The notes beneath the pieces were generated by a model that worked only from the letters and a program-made list of their open reading frames with translations, had not been told where the DNA came from and did no database searches. A program made the translations under genes and the position numbers. From UMGS1532 sp045542355 (GTDB lineage: Bacteria; Bacillota; Clostridia; Oscillospirales; Acutalibacteraceae), in assembly GCA_045542355.1 (NCBI GenBank), contig JAZQKX010000017.1, positions 40,015 to 104,014 on the forward strand: a stretch of DNA of 64,000 nt. The letters are read 5' to 3'. Shown piece by piece: positions 8,077 through 16,503 of this stretch. Within the stretch, counting starts at the first letter, position 1. Each line of letters opens with the position of its first letter.

Positions 8077-8616
8077 TTGGAAGACAGAGATATTAAAATT
8101 GCGGGTAACCGTCCCTCAAAGGATATCGAAAGACACATTCTCAAATCCAACATGGGTGTGGATTCTGTGAGTGTTCGCATGGGCACAGAGCTGGGCTCTA
8201 AGATAGCAGAACGCTTTGTGGGTGCCCTATTGGAAAAAGGACCCGGAGCGGGTCAGGGTAGTGAGGAAATGCTTTTACAAAGGCAAATTCTTCTTTCCTT
8301 TGCGGCGCTTTCGGGATTTGAATGCTTTTGCAATAACCCCGACTATGTATCTGCGGCAAAATCCGCCTTTTTCAATCATCTCAAGACAAACTATCCCGAA
8401 CTTTACAGCGGTGCTACAGACAACGGTGCCCTCTCCTTTTATTACCTCGCTTTCAGGAGAGGCAGTGAGGTTGAGCGCCGAATAGGTCAGACTTTTGCCA
8501 TGCTCTGCTCCCACGACGGTGACCCTGTTTATCAGGAGCTCGGTGAAGCGCTTTACTGCTGGTTTACCTCGGTTGTAAGGCGGGAGGAAGCGCAAATATC
8601 TGATAGGAATGACTAA
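8077..8616 (+). CDS. Uncharacterised protein downstream of TSCPD gene
   Basis: A 179-residue soluble protein that I do not recognise. It has no signal peptide or membrane segment and looks largely helical, with segments such as LLQRQILLSFAALSGFECF and YQELGEALYCWFTSVVRRE. Four cysteines are present but not in a paired motif. The start is TTG 8077 behind AAGGTGAT. The tight spacing to the TSCPD gene upstream and the YitT gene downstream argues for an operon and for a real gene. Confidence 0.75.
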   Translation: MEDRDIKIAGNRPSKDIERHILKSNMGVDSVSVRMGTELGSKIAERFVGALLEKGPGAGQGSEEMLLQRQILLSFAALSGFECFCNNPDYVSAAKSAFFNHLKTNYPELYSGATDNGALSFYYLAFRRGSEVERRIGQTFAMLCSHDGDPVYQELGEALYCWFTSVVRREEAQISDRND

Positions 8617-8623
8617 TTAATTT

Positions 8624-9505
8624 ATGAAAAAATTATTATCAAATCTCAATCTTAGATGGCAAAACCTCGTTATGCTGTTGATTGCAGGTATAATCAACGC
8701 CTTTGGCGTAACTGTTTTTCTCTATCCCGTTAAACTTTACGACAGCGGAATTTCAGGCACATCAATGCTATTGGGTCAGCTTTTTGAACCCTATCTGACT
8801 CTCTCGGCTTTTCTAATAATTTTAAACATTCCTCTATTCCTTTACGGCTTAAAAAAGCAAGGGCTTACCTTTACCTTTTATTCAATATTCAGCGTTATGG
8901 TATATTCGGTATGCGCATGGCTCATAACCGACGTATTGCCCATAGAGGTGAGCATTGCTTCTCCTCTGGCAGGAGACGACCTTTTGCTCTGCGGTCTTTT
9001 CGGCGGCCTTATATCGGGTGTAGGCAGCGGTCTCACAATTCGCTACGGTGGCGCCATAGACGGAATTGAGGTTATGGCTGTCATATTTGCGAAACGGCTA
9101 AACATAAGCGTGGGGACTTTTGTTATGATATACAATGTGCTTTTGTATATCTTATGCGGAATCGTCGCCGATAGCTGGATTCTACCTCTATATTCAATCG
9201 TGACATACATGGCGGCGCTTAAAACCGTGGACTTTATCGTCGAGGGTCTTGACCGCTCGAAGAGTGTTATGATAATCACCGAAAAACCCCGTGAGGTAAG
9301 TGAAGAACTGATGGCAGCATTCGAAACAGGATGCACCAAAATCTCAGCTGAGGGTGGATATTCAGGTTGTAATAAAACCGTGATTTACTTTGTTGTAAAC
9401 CGATTTGAGATATCTCGGATGCGCACCATTGTTCACGATGCCGACCCTCATGCATATATGACTATAAGCGAAGTAGCTGACGTGTTTCATCCAAAAAATA
9501 AATAG
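8624..9505 (+). CDS. YitT family membrane protein
   Basis: A 293-residue integral membrane protein of the YitT family (DUF161 plus C-terminal DUF2179). About five or six hydrophobic segments occupy residues 15-205, with the family motif GSGLTIRYGGAIDGIEV near residue 130 and a soluble C-terminal domain from about 205. Its transport function is unknown. The gene ends the run that starts near dgt and is followed by a strong bidirectional terminator. Confidence 0.9.
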   Translation: MKKLLSNLNLRWQNLVMLLIAGIINAFGVTVFLYPVKLYDSGISGTSMLLGQLFEPYLTLSAFLIILNIPLFLYGLKKQGLTFTFYSIFSVMVYSVCAWLITDVLPIEVSIASPLAGDDLLLCGLFGGLISGVGSGLTIRYGGAIDGIEVMAVIFAKRLNISVGTFVMIYNVLLYILCGIVADSWILPLYSIVTYMAALKTVDFIVEGLDRSKSVMIITEKPREVSEELMAAFETGCTKISAEGGYSGCNKTVIYFVVNRFEISRMRTIVHDADPHAYMTISEVADVFHPKNK

Positions 9506-9508
9506 ACA

Positions 9509-9546
9509 AAAGCTCTCAACCGCTTGGTTGAGAGCTTTATTTTTTA
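9509..9546. terminator. Bidirectional terminator between the YitT gene and pepD
   Basis: AAAGCTCTCAACC (9509-9521) pairs with GGTTGAGAGCTTT (9526-9538) around GCTT, with a T-rich stretch on the plus strand. It overlaps the end of pepD and can serve both convergent genes. Confidence 0.9.
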
Positions 9547-10932
9547 AGATAGGTTATTTATTATTTTTAAAACATACTGCCAGGTGCGGAGGGTGGAGGA
9601 AATTGATAGGGTTTCCTCGGTTGTGTGGACATCCCAAAGATCAGGGCCGATTGAAATGCTTTCCAGACCCTCTATTCCATCGCTTATAACTCCGCACTCA
9701 AGTCCTGCGTGGATAAGCTGAACTTCTGCTTTTTTGCCAAAAAGCTCAGCGTAGGTTTCCTCAGCCACTGCTTGAAGTCTGGAGTTTTCCCTATACTCCC
9801 ATGCGGGGAAGGAAATGTGATGCTGAGCCTGAGCGCTATTGGCTTCTGCTATCTTATATATTCTTTGGAATATATCGTCGGCGGCGGAATTCTTGGAGCT
9901 TCGCACCATAGAGTCAGCATAGAAACCCCTATCGAGACCGATTATAGCAAGGTTGAGAGAGCTTTCCACCATTCCCTCAATATCGGGAGACATGGTCATA
10001 ACTCCCGATGGATGCTGACTGAGAATATTAACTATTTTTCCGCTCTCCTCAACCGATGTAGTGGGGAAAGTTCCCTCACTTATCACATACTCCACAGTGG
10101 GTTTTTCCACCTTTTCAGCCTCGGTCACAACCTCGGTTATGGCGGAGTCAAGCAGAGATATATCACCTGTCATCATAAACTTCGCGGTGGCTTTTCGGGG
10201 GATTGCGTTGTCCTTCGTGCCACCTGAAATAGAGCTTAGTCTGACATCACCTATCTTTGACATAATGCTAAACAAAAGCTTGACAGCATTCAGTCTGCCC
10301 TTGTGTATATCAACACCAGAATGACCGCCTATAAGTCCCGACACGGTGAGAGTTACAAGCTCTCCCTGGGTGGGATTGAGCTCCACGGGCATTTTGATAC
10401 CCGCTGTGGCACCGCTGGCGCAACCTACCGTGATTATACCCTCTTCTTCACTGTCGAGATTGATAAGCTTACGGGCGGAAATCCAACCTCTGTCGAGACC
10501 GTTTGCGCCGATTAATCCTATTTCCTCGTCTGCGGTCAGCAGAATTTCAAGGGGTCTCTGGATTTTCTCTTCAAGTAGGGCAAGGCAAATAGCCATGCCT
10601 ATACCATTGTCGGCTCCAAGGGTTGTGCCGTCGGCAGTAATGGTGTCGCCCTCAATTATTGGGGTTATGGGGTCGGAAAGAAAGTCTATTTCCTTGCCGT
10701 CGGATTTTTCGCAGACCATGTCGGTATGCGCCTGTATTGCCACGGGATCTCCCTCACCGGACTTGTATATTATTACATTGTTTATTGCATCTCTTTTATA
10801 CTCCAGTCCATGGGAACGGGCAAACTGGGCGCAGTAGTCGGCGATTGCATTACTGTTACCTGAGCCACGGGGTATTTTACATATTTCAAAAAATATCTCG
10901 AAAACCCTTTGGGGTTTCAAATTAAAATGCAT
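9544..10932 (-). CDS. pepD: Aminoacyl-histidine dipeptidase (M20C)
   Basis: PepD cleaves Xaa-His dipeptides and other dipeptides. The 462-residue length is usual. Zinc ligands and catalytic residues of the M20 family are visible: AIQAHTDMVCE near residue 75, TTLGADNGIGMA near 113, TADEEIGLIGANG near 144 and NLDSEEEG near 173. A dimerisation domain interrupts the peptidase fold in the middle. It is cytosolic by lack of a signal. It lies 20 bases downstream of the zinc-ribbon protein gene, on the same strand. Confidence 0.95.
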   Translation of the reverse strand: MHFNLKPQRVFEIFFEICKIPRGSGNSNAIADYCAQFARSHGLEYKRDAINNVIIYKSGEGDPVAIQAHTDMVCEKSDGKEIDFLSDPITPIIEGDTITADGTTLGADNGIGMAICLALLEEKIQRPLEILLTADEEIGLIGANGLDRGWISARKLINLDSEEEGIITVGCASGATAGIKMPVELNPTQGELVTLTVSGLIGGHSGVDIHKGRLNAVKLLFSIMSKIGDVRLSSISGGTKDNAIPRKATAKFMMTGDISLLDSAITEVVTEAEKVEKPTVEYVISEGTFPTTSVEESGKIVNILSQHPSGVMTMSPDIEGMVESSLNLAIIGLDRGFYADSMVRSSKNSAADDIFQRIYKIAEANSAQAQHHISFPAWEYRENSRLQAVAEETYAELFGKKAEVQLIHAGLECGVISDGIEGLESISIGPDLWDVHTTEETLSISSTLRTWQYVLKIINNLS

Positions 10933-10952
10933 ATTTACAACTCTTTCGTTTT

Positions 10953-12536
10953 TTATTCTTTAGCCAGACGGGCATCAAACATAAGCACCTCTGCGCCCTC
11001 ACCTGAGATTGATATTGTGAGGGAGGTGCAGTCCTTAGTAATCATAGTTACTTCCTGTTCCTCGGTTTCCGAGGAAATTTCCCACTCGCGATACAAATAC
11101 TCCCCACCAACAGTTGCGGTAATTTCTACCTTGCATTTAGCCGACGGGTCGATATCCTTTGATGCCACAAGGCTACATTTAAAGCTTTCATAGTCTCCGC
11201 CTAAATCATAGGTAGCCTTAGAATCAGCGCCGAGTAAAATATAGTTTGCCTCTCCCGAATGGTCGCTGCCAAAGGAATCCACCGATTCTCCCTTTCCCCA
11301 ACTCCATTTCTTTTCGGAATCGGGGGTTAGCTCATGGAGGTACTTCGGCATTCTGCCCTCTAACTGTTGCTTTTTATCTGCGGCGGTTTTGCTTTTTGGT
11401 ATTACTCGGTCGGCTTCCTCTAAAAGCTCAGCAGCTTTTTCATAGTTACCCTCGCTGATATATTCGTCGATTTCCTCGCTAAACCAGTCGGTATAAAGTT
11501 CGCGATAATCCTCAAGATTATTCATTATAGTCTCATCGGTAGAATAATCTTCATTGCTTTCCAACGCTGTCATAATGACCGTTATTGCCGCGGCATAGTC
11601 ATCGTTAAAGGCATATTCATCTGCCGTGTCCAATATCTCCTGTCGGCTTTTGGTGGTTTCGGATTTGCCGTATTCCGCCATACGCTTTTCGATAAGCTCA
11701 TCCTTTTCTAGAATTTCCAAGGCGGATTCTAAAAGCTTTACCGCGGCGTTATAGTCGCCGTTTGTTACCAAAGTCGCCGCCTCACTCAACACGGTGTTGC
11801 GATAGTTAGCTCTCGCCTGTTTGGCTTTCCTTTCGGCGATGCTGTAGTTAGAGTCGTCCTTTATTACCTTAGCGTATTCTTTGATGCTCAAAGCGTAGTT
11901 CTGCTTGGAGTAGTATTTCTCTGCCTTCTCGAATCCGTTTTTCGATTTCTTCATGTCGGAAAGTTTGAGGCCGATGCCGTTTACTTTCTTTTTCAAATCT
12001 ATTATTCCCATTTTTTCAATGGTATCATATTCTTCCCTTACATCGGTATATTCCCTGTCACCGGAGCTATACTGACCGTATAGGGAATCCAGCCTTTGTT
12101 CCAGAAGCTTATTAAGGGAGGTGCTTCCCTCCTCGGTGAATTCCGATTGAAAGGTGGCATAGGCTGCGCTGTAGTTTCCCGATTCAAGGCTTTCCTTGAT
12201 TTTAGAGGTTGCGGTTTTGAATACCCCTGCAAGGTAGAGTACCACTGCAAGAATTATCAAGAAAGCCGCAACAACCACTGCAACAAAGCCTTTGCGAAGA
12301 CGAGGCTTACGGGTTTTGACGGGTAGATAATCGGCGTGTGATAAGGGCACTTCCTCAGATTCTGAAAAATAGTTTATTTTAGGAGCAGCGTTTTGGGTTT
12401 TTACTTCCTCGGCATTTCCCGAAGAACTGAAAATATCCACTCCGCTTTCATTGGGGCTGAACTTCAGCTTATATTTACATGCCTTGCAGATGCCATCCTG
12501 CGCCTGAGTTTCGACTCCGCAATATTTACATATCAT
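10953..12536 (-). CDS. Membrane-anchored zinc-ribbon protein with helical repeats and NPCBM-like domain
   Basis: A 527-residue protein. It starts MICKYCGVETQAQDGICKAC, a four-cysteine zinc ribbon. One transmembrane helix (about residues 103-126) follows, then a long helical, TPR-like repeat region rich in Tyr, Ala and Glu, and a C-terminal beta domain with YILLGADSKATYDLGGDY that resembles NPCBM/NEW2 carbohydrate-binding modules. The start at 12536 is set by GGAGGT; the frame is open 102 bases further upstream but across the promoter. The repeat region and NPCBM-like domain should be outside the cell. Function unknown. Confidence 0.8.
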   Translation of the reverse strand: MICKYCGVETQAQDGICKACKYKLKFSPNESGVDIFSSSGNAEEVKTQNAAPKINYFSESEEVPLSHADYLPVKTRKPRLRKGFVAVVVAAFLIILAVVLYLAGVFKTATSKIKESLESGNYSAAYATFQSEFTEEGSTSLNKLLEQRLDSLYGQYSSGDREYTDVREEYDTIEKMGIIDLKKKVNGIGLKLSDMKKSKNGFEKAEKYYSKQNYALSIKEYAKVIKDDSNYSIAERKAKQARANYRNTVLSEAATLVTNGDYNAAVKLLESALEILEKDELIEKRMAEYGKSETTKSRQEILDTADEYAFNDDYAAAITVIMTALESNEDYSTDETIMNNLEDYRELYTDWFSEEIDEYISEGNYEKAAELLEEADRVIPKSKTAADKKQQLEGRMPKYLHELTPDSEKKWSWGKGESVDSFGSDHSGEANYILLGADSKATYDLGGDYESFKCSLVASKDIDPSAKCKVEITATVGGEYLYREWEISSETEEQEVTMITKDCTSLTISISGEGAEVLMFDARLAKE

Positions 12537-12593
12537 AACGGGACCTCCGTTTCCTGTAGGGCGGCGAGAATAAAACCGCGTGAATACCCGTCT

Positions 12594-12623
12594 ATTATAT
12601 ACCCAAACCTGGGATTTTGTCAA
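12594..12623 (-). promoter_or_regulatory. Promoter of the zinc-ribbon protein gene
   Basis: On the minus strand TTGACA (12623-12618), an 18-base spacer and TATAAT (12599-12594). It points away from the SPFH promoter, with 8 bases between the two -35 boxes. Confidence 0.75.
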
Positions 12624-12631
12624 ATCTCGAC

Positions 12632-12660
12632 TTGACAAGCCGCCACCACAATTATATAAT
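12632..12660 (+). promoter_or_regulatory. Promoter of the SPFH gene
   Basis: A perfect consensus site: TTGACA (12632-12637), 17-base spacer, TATAAT (12655-12660), 24 bases before the start codon. Confidence 0.88.
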
Positions 12661-12684
12661 TTATTTTAGAAAGGATCTGATATT

Positions 12685-13572
12685 ATGATGTTATTTGGTT
12701 TAGCCGCTCTTGTCGCCTTAGTTGGCGTGATTATGCTGATTGCCTCCAAAAAGGTTGCTAAGAAAAACTTCACCTTACTGGCTGTCATTGTACTGGCAGT
12801 GGGAATTCTTGCTTCTGTTGGAAGCTGTGTTGTATCTGTTCCTACAGGTCATACCGGTGTTGTTACCACCTTTGGTAAGGTTGAGGATTACACCTTCGAG
12901 GCGGGTATCCATTTTAAAGCTCCATTTTCAGACGTTATAAATATGGATAATCGCACCCAGAAAGGCACCCTTGAAATGTCCTGCTTCTCCAGCGATATTC
13001 AGGAGGTTAAATCGGTATATACCATTAACTACCGCATAGAAAAGAAAAATGCACAGACCATCTATAAAACCATAGGTAAAAATTATTACGACACCGTGGT
13101 AACTCCCTGCATTACAAATTCTATGAAAACTGTTGCCGCAAAATACGACGCTGAGGACCTTATCGGCTCCCGTCAGGACTTAGCCCAGCAGGTTGAAAGC
13201 CTGTTGGCGGCAAAATTAAAGCAGTATAATATTGAACTTGTTTCCACAGCTATTGAAGATTTTGACTTCACCGATGCTTTCACAAATGCAGTTGAAGAAA
13301 AGCAGGTTGCGGCTCAGAATAAGCTTAAAGCACAGACCCAAGCAGAGCAAAAAATTATTGAGGCAGAAGCCTCTGCAAAAGCAAAGCTGATTGCTGCAGA
13401 AGCAGAAGCTAAAGCCAACACCACCATTTCAAAATCTCTTAACAGCAACATTCTCTATCAGCAATGGTTAGAAAAATGGGACGGCACACTCCCCAAGGTT
13501 GCAGGTTCGGATTCCAGCGTTATTATTAACGAGCTTAGCGGCGAAGAAACTGTTAAAGAGGCAACAAAATAA
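12685..13572 (+). CDS. SPFH/prohibitin family membrane protein
   Basis: A 295-residue SPFH protein. Two hydrophobic segments (residues 2-20 and 29-53) precede the SPFH domain, recognised by PTGHTGVVTTFGKV and the downstream ED-F segment, followed by an Ala/Glu/Lys-rich coiled coil (about residues 215-250) that drives oligomerisation. Such proteins scaffold membrane microdomains or control membrane proteases; the partner here is unknown. The start follows AAGGA at 12671-12675. It has a perfect consensus promoter and its own terminator, so it is probably highly expressed. Confidence 0.9.
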   Translation: MMLFGLAALVALVGVIMLIASKKVAKKNFTLLAVIVLAVGILASVGSCVVSVPTGHTGVVTTFGKVEDYTFEAGIHFKAPFSDVINMDNRTQKGTLEMSCFSSDIQEVKSVYTINYRIEKKNAQTIYKTIGKNYYDTVVTPCITNSMKTVAAKYDAEDLIGSRQDLAQQVESLLAAKLKQYNIELVSTAIEDFDFTDAFTNAVEEKQVAAQNKLKAQTQAEQKIIEAEASAKAKLIAAEAEAKANTTISKSLNSNILYQQWLEKWDGTLPKVAGSDSSVIINELSGEETVKEATK

Positions 13573-13588
13573 TCCCAGTAAAAAGCCA

Positions 13589-13620
13589 AAACCCGTGAGA
13601 AATCTCACGGGTTTGTTTTT
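13589..13620. terminator. Bidirectional terminator after the SPFH gene
   Basis: AAACCCGTGAGA (13589-13600) pairs with TCTCACGGGTTT (13603-13614), followed by GTTTTTT. The convergent alcohol dehydrogenase ends at 13620. Confidence 0.9.
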
Positions 13621-14765
13621 TACCAAAGTTTCTGATAGATATTCATTATATCTTCTTTTGTGGGGATGCGGGGATTGGTGGCTGTGGTGCCATCGCGAAG
13701 CGCCGCCTCTGCCATCACGGATATTCTGGATTTATATTCGCTTTCGCTGATACCGCCCATTTCGGAAATAGAAAGGGGTATGTTCATTTCAGTACACATA
13801 AATCGCATATAGCTGATAAGGGCGTGGATTGTGGTGATTTCATTAAGGTTGTAGACCCCTAAAATACGCGCCATGTTGCAATATTTCTGCACACAGGGCT
13901 CATATTCCTTACGGCTACGAGAGTTCTTGAAAATATTGCTGTTATACTGAATTATGTGAGGAAGCAATATAGCATTGGCTCTGCCGTGGGGGATATGGAA
14001 CTGTGCGCCTAACTGGTGCGCCATGCCATGGTTAAGTCCTAAAGATGCCGAACTGAAGGCAAGACCTGCAAGGCAAGAGGCTATATGCATCTTACGACGG
14101 GCGTGGGAGTCGTTATTATCATTGTAAGAACGAATAAGAAACTGACCGCAGATTTCTACCGCCTTTTCCGCCAAAGCACCTGAAAATTCGTTGTTATTAA
14201 GGCTGACATAGGCTTCAATCGCATGGGTCATAACGTCCATGCCGGTGTCGGCGGTGATGGAGGCGGGTACGCTTTTAACCAGTTCTTCGTCAAGAATAGC
14301 CTCGTCGGGTACCATATCTTGAGATGCCAAGGGATATTTTGTACCTGCTTCCGGGTCGGTTATAACAGAGAATGGGGTTACCTCGCTACCCGTTCCGCTG
14401 GTGGTGGGAATTGCCACTAAATGGGGGTTAAATTCAGGCTTTATGCGTTGGGCAAACTTTCTCACGGATTTAGACAAATCCAAGGCGCTTCCGCCACCTA
14501 TTGCAACGATACAATCGGGATCACATTTGAGAATTTCGGTGACACCCGAAATAACCTTATCCACTGGCGGGTCGGGAATGACATCGGTGTATATTTCGTA
14601 GTTAATTTCCTTTTCGTCCAGTCTGGATGTGATCTGATTTATAAGTCCGCCAGACACAACAAAGGGGTCGGCTATAACAAAAAGCTTGTTGTATTCTAAG
14701 CCTTTGAGACGGTCGAGAGCATTCTCGCCGAAGAAAATTTTGGTTTTTACTTCAAATTCTTTCAA
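13620..14765 (-). CDS. Iron-containing alcohol dehydrogenase
   Basis: A 381-residue group III (Fe-ADH) enzyme that would interconvert an alcohol and an aldehyde with NAD(P). The nucleotide-binding AIGGGSALDLSKSV is near residue 90, and the metal ligands appear in MTHAIEAY, HGMAHQLGAQFHIPHGRAN around residues 195-270. The family covers butanol, propanediol and related dehydrogenases; the substrate cannot be told. It lies 13 bases downstream of the aldose epimerase gene. Confidence 0.93.
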   Translation of the reverse strand: MKEFEVKTKIFFGENALDRLKGLEYNKLFVIADPFVVSGGLINQITSRLDEKEINYEIYTDVIPDPPVDKVISGVTEILKCDPDCIVAIGGGSALDLSKSVRKFAQRIKPEFNPHLVAIPTTSGTGSEVTPFSVITDPEAGTKYPLASQDMVPDEAILDEELVKSVPASITADTGMDVMTHAIEAYVSLNNNEFSGALAEKAVEICGQFLIRSYNDNNDSHARRKMHIASCLAGLAFSSASLGLNHGMAHQLGAQFHIPHGRANAILLPHIIQYNSNIFKNSRSRKEYEPCVQKYCNMARILGVYNLNEITTIHALISYMRFMCTEMNIPLSISEMGGISESEYKSRISVMAEAALRDGTTATNPRIPTKEDIMNIYQKLW

Positions 14766-14778
14766 TTTAATACCTCTT

Positions 14779-15660
14779 TCAAATTGCTGTTACAGTGAAT
14801 GTGAAACTCTTTTCCTCTCCCATTTTCAGGAACTGAACACCGCGCTTGTTGGTGTAGGCACCATCCTCGCTGTAGCAGTCATTCATGCCTGTCCATGGCT
14901 CAAGGCAAAGATACGGTGACTTCTTCTCGGGCATCTGCCAGACACCGAAATAGTCAAACTCGGGGAAGTCCATGCGCACACCCTTGCCCTCTTTATTATA
15001 AAGCTTTATGCTGTGGGAATTGAGTTTTTGAAATATAAGTGCGCCCTTGTCGAAAAGACTGTGGTCCAGAGGGATTATTCTGCCCTCTTTCAGCACTTCA
15101 TCAAACCAACTGTCGTCTACCAAGCCGTCCACATCTATGCGGTAGGCTTCGTTCTTTTCGGTTTTCGGGAACTCCAAGGTGTAGTCCTCAAAGCTATCAC
15201 CCTCTAACAAAGGGACATTAAATCCGGGATGAGCTCCAACAAAGAAAGGCATATCCTCCTCGCCGTTGTTTTTAACCTTGAAGGTCTGGCTGAAGCCATT
15301 TTCAAAGACCTTGTATTCGGTCTCCAAAGAAAACTTAAAGGGGTACATTTTAAGGGTTTCCTCATTGGCATCAACCTTTAAGGCTACCGAATCCTCAGCG
15401 GATTTTACAACTTGGAAATCCATGCCCGAAACAAAACCGTGGATAGACATGTGGTGGGGTTTTCCATTAATAATAGTGGTTTTGCCCTCGCCTTTAAGTT
15501 CTCCTATTATGGGAAAAAGAATTGGAGCGCTACCCGACCAGAAAGCAGGGTCCCTTTGCCATATGTATTCCAAATCCCCGATTTTAAAGGAGCTAAGCTG
15601 AGCCCCCAGAGTATCGGTGGAAAGAGTTGTATTACCGCATTTAATATTTGCTTTTTCCAT
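14779..15660 (-). CDS. Aldose 1-epimerase family protein (LacX-like)
   Basis: A 293-residue galactose-mutarotase-fold protein resembling the LacX branch. Visible features are YIWQRDPAFWSGSAPILFP near the start, then MSIHGFV and FVGAHPGFNVPL, which contribute the sugar-binding histidines. It probably equilibrates sugar anomers. The start at 15660 follows AGGTGA directly; an in-frame GTG at 15669 overlaps that site and is less likely. The gene lies 9 bases after radC. Confidence 0.87.
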   Translation of the reverse strand: MEKANIKCGNTTLSTDTLGAQLSSFKIGDLEYIWQRDPAFWSGSAPILFPIIGELKGEGKTTIINGKPHHMSIHGFVSGMDFQVVKSAEDSVALKVDANEETLKMYPFKFSLETEYKVFENGFSQTFKVKNNGEEDMPFFVGAHPGFNVPLLEGDSFEDYTLEFPKTEKNEAYRIDVDGLVDDSWFDEVLKEGRIIPLDHSLFDKGALIFQKLNSHSIKLYNKEGKGVRMDFPEFDYFGVWQMPEKKSPYLCLEPWTGMNDCYSEDGAYTNKRGVQFLKMGEEKSFTFTVTAI

Positions 15661-15669
15661 TGATGTCAC

Positions 15670-16380
15670 CTATGTAAGTTCATTAAATATTTGATCATTT
15701 CTATATGTTTCCTTCATAGAAATACATTCATCATTGACCACTATCATATGTTCTATGACCTTTACACCTATGCTGTTACAAGCAGCAATAATCTTTCTGG
15801 TTGTGTTTAAATCGCACTGAGAAGGAAACGCAAGACCGCCTGGATGATTATGCGCTAATATTGCTACCGATGCCTTGGTGCGCATTAAGGTTTCTAAAAT
15901 CCGTCTTATGTCTGCAATGACTAGATCGGCGCTACCTGTATTCACAACATCAAAGGATAAAACCTTGCATTTGTTATCCATGCTGATAATGCTTAGAACT
16001 TCTTCACCATATCCAAGATATTTGCCCTTGATATATTTAGCAATACTTCCGGTAGAAATCAAAACCGTTCCAAAGGATTCCTTATCCTCGGCATAGGCGC
16101 GGGATAAAGGCAGAATGGTCTTGATAAGACTGGCGGTGTGGGGACCTATGCCCTCCACCTTGATAAGCTCGGAATAAGGTGCGTCGAAAACTCCGCTCAA
16201 AGAGCCAAAATGATCTATTAGTCTATGAGCAATCTCATTTGTATCCCTTATGGGTATTGTATAAAAGAGCAGATATTCCAGAATATTATGAGGCTCAAAT
16301 CCAGCGAAGCTGTTTTGTTTGAGAAACCGTTGCTTCATTCTGGACCTATGGCCATTGTGGTTATGGTTAGGTATACCCAA
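15670..16380 (-). CDS. radC: RadC/JAB domain DNA-repair-like protein
   Basis: A 236-residue RadC family protein. The N-terminal UPF0758/HhH part contains EGIGPHTASLIKTI, and the C-terminal JAB/MPN domain carries the metal motif AHNHPGGLAFPSQCDLNTT (H-x-H and D ligands). The name reflects an old link to repair that has not held up; the activity is unknown. The start is TTG 16380 behind AAGGTGA. It heads the radC-epimerase-alcohol dehydrogenase run. Confidence 0.92.
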   Translation of the reverse strand: MGIPNHNHNGHRSRMKQRFLKQNSFAGFEPHNILEYLLFYTIPIRDTNEIAHRLIDHFGSLSGVFDAPYSELIKVEGIGPHTASLIKTILPLSRAYAEDKESFGTVLISTGSIAKYIKGKYLGYGEEVLSIISMDNKCKVLSFDVVNTGSADLVIADIRRILETLMRTKASVAILAHNHPGGLAFPSQCDLNTTRKIIAACNSIGVKVIEHMIVVNDECISMKETYRNDQIFNELT

Positions 16381-16440
16381 AAAATCACCTTATGAAAATA
16401 ATTATATGTACCTTAACTATTATATAACATATTTCCCCTT

Positions 16441-16467
16441 TTGAAAAGTCCCTTTTTGTGATATAAT
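16441..16467 (+). promoter_or_regulatory. Extended -10 promoter of the pseudouridine synthase gene
   Basis: TGATATAAT at 16459-16467 is an extended -10 box. A TTGAAA at 16441 is 15 bases away, so the -35 is weak. The same TTTGTGATATAAT string occurs in the rpmE promoter. Confidence 0.6.
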
Positions 16468-16503
16468 AAGAAATAAATACTATTTTTTAAAGGAAAAGTA
16501 CTT

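Noticed and set aside
9709..10227. 172-codon plus-strand frame opposite pepD
   Set aside because: It is a shadow of a well-supported gene on the other strand.
10953..12638. Longer 561-codon version of the zinc-ribbon protein
   Set aside because: The extension crosses the promoter -35 and -10 boxes; GGAGGT fixes the start at 12536.
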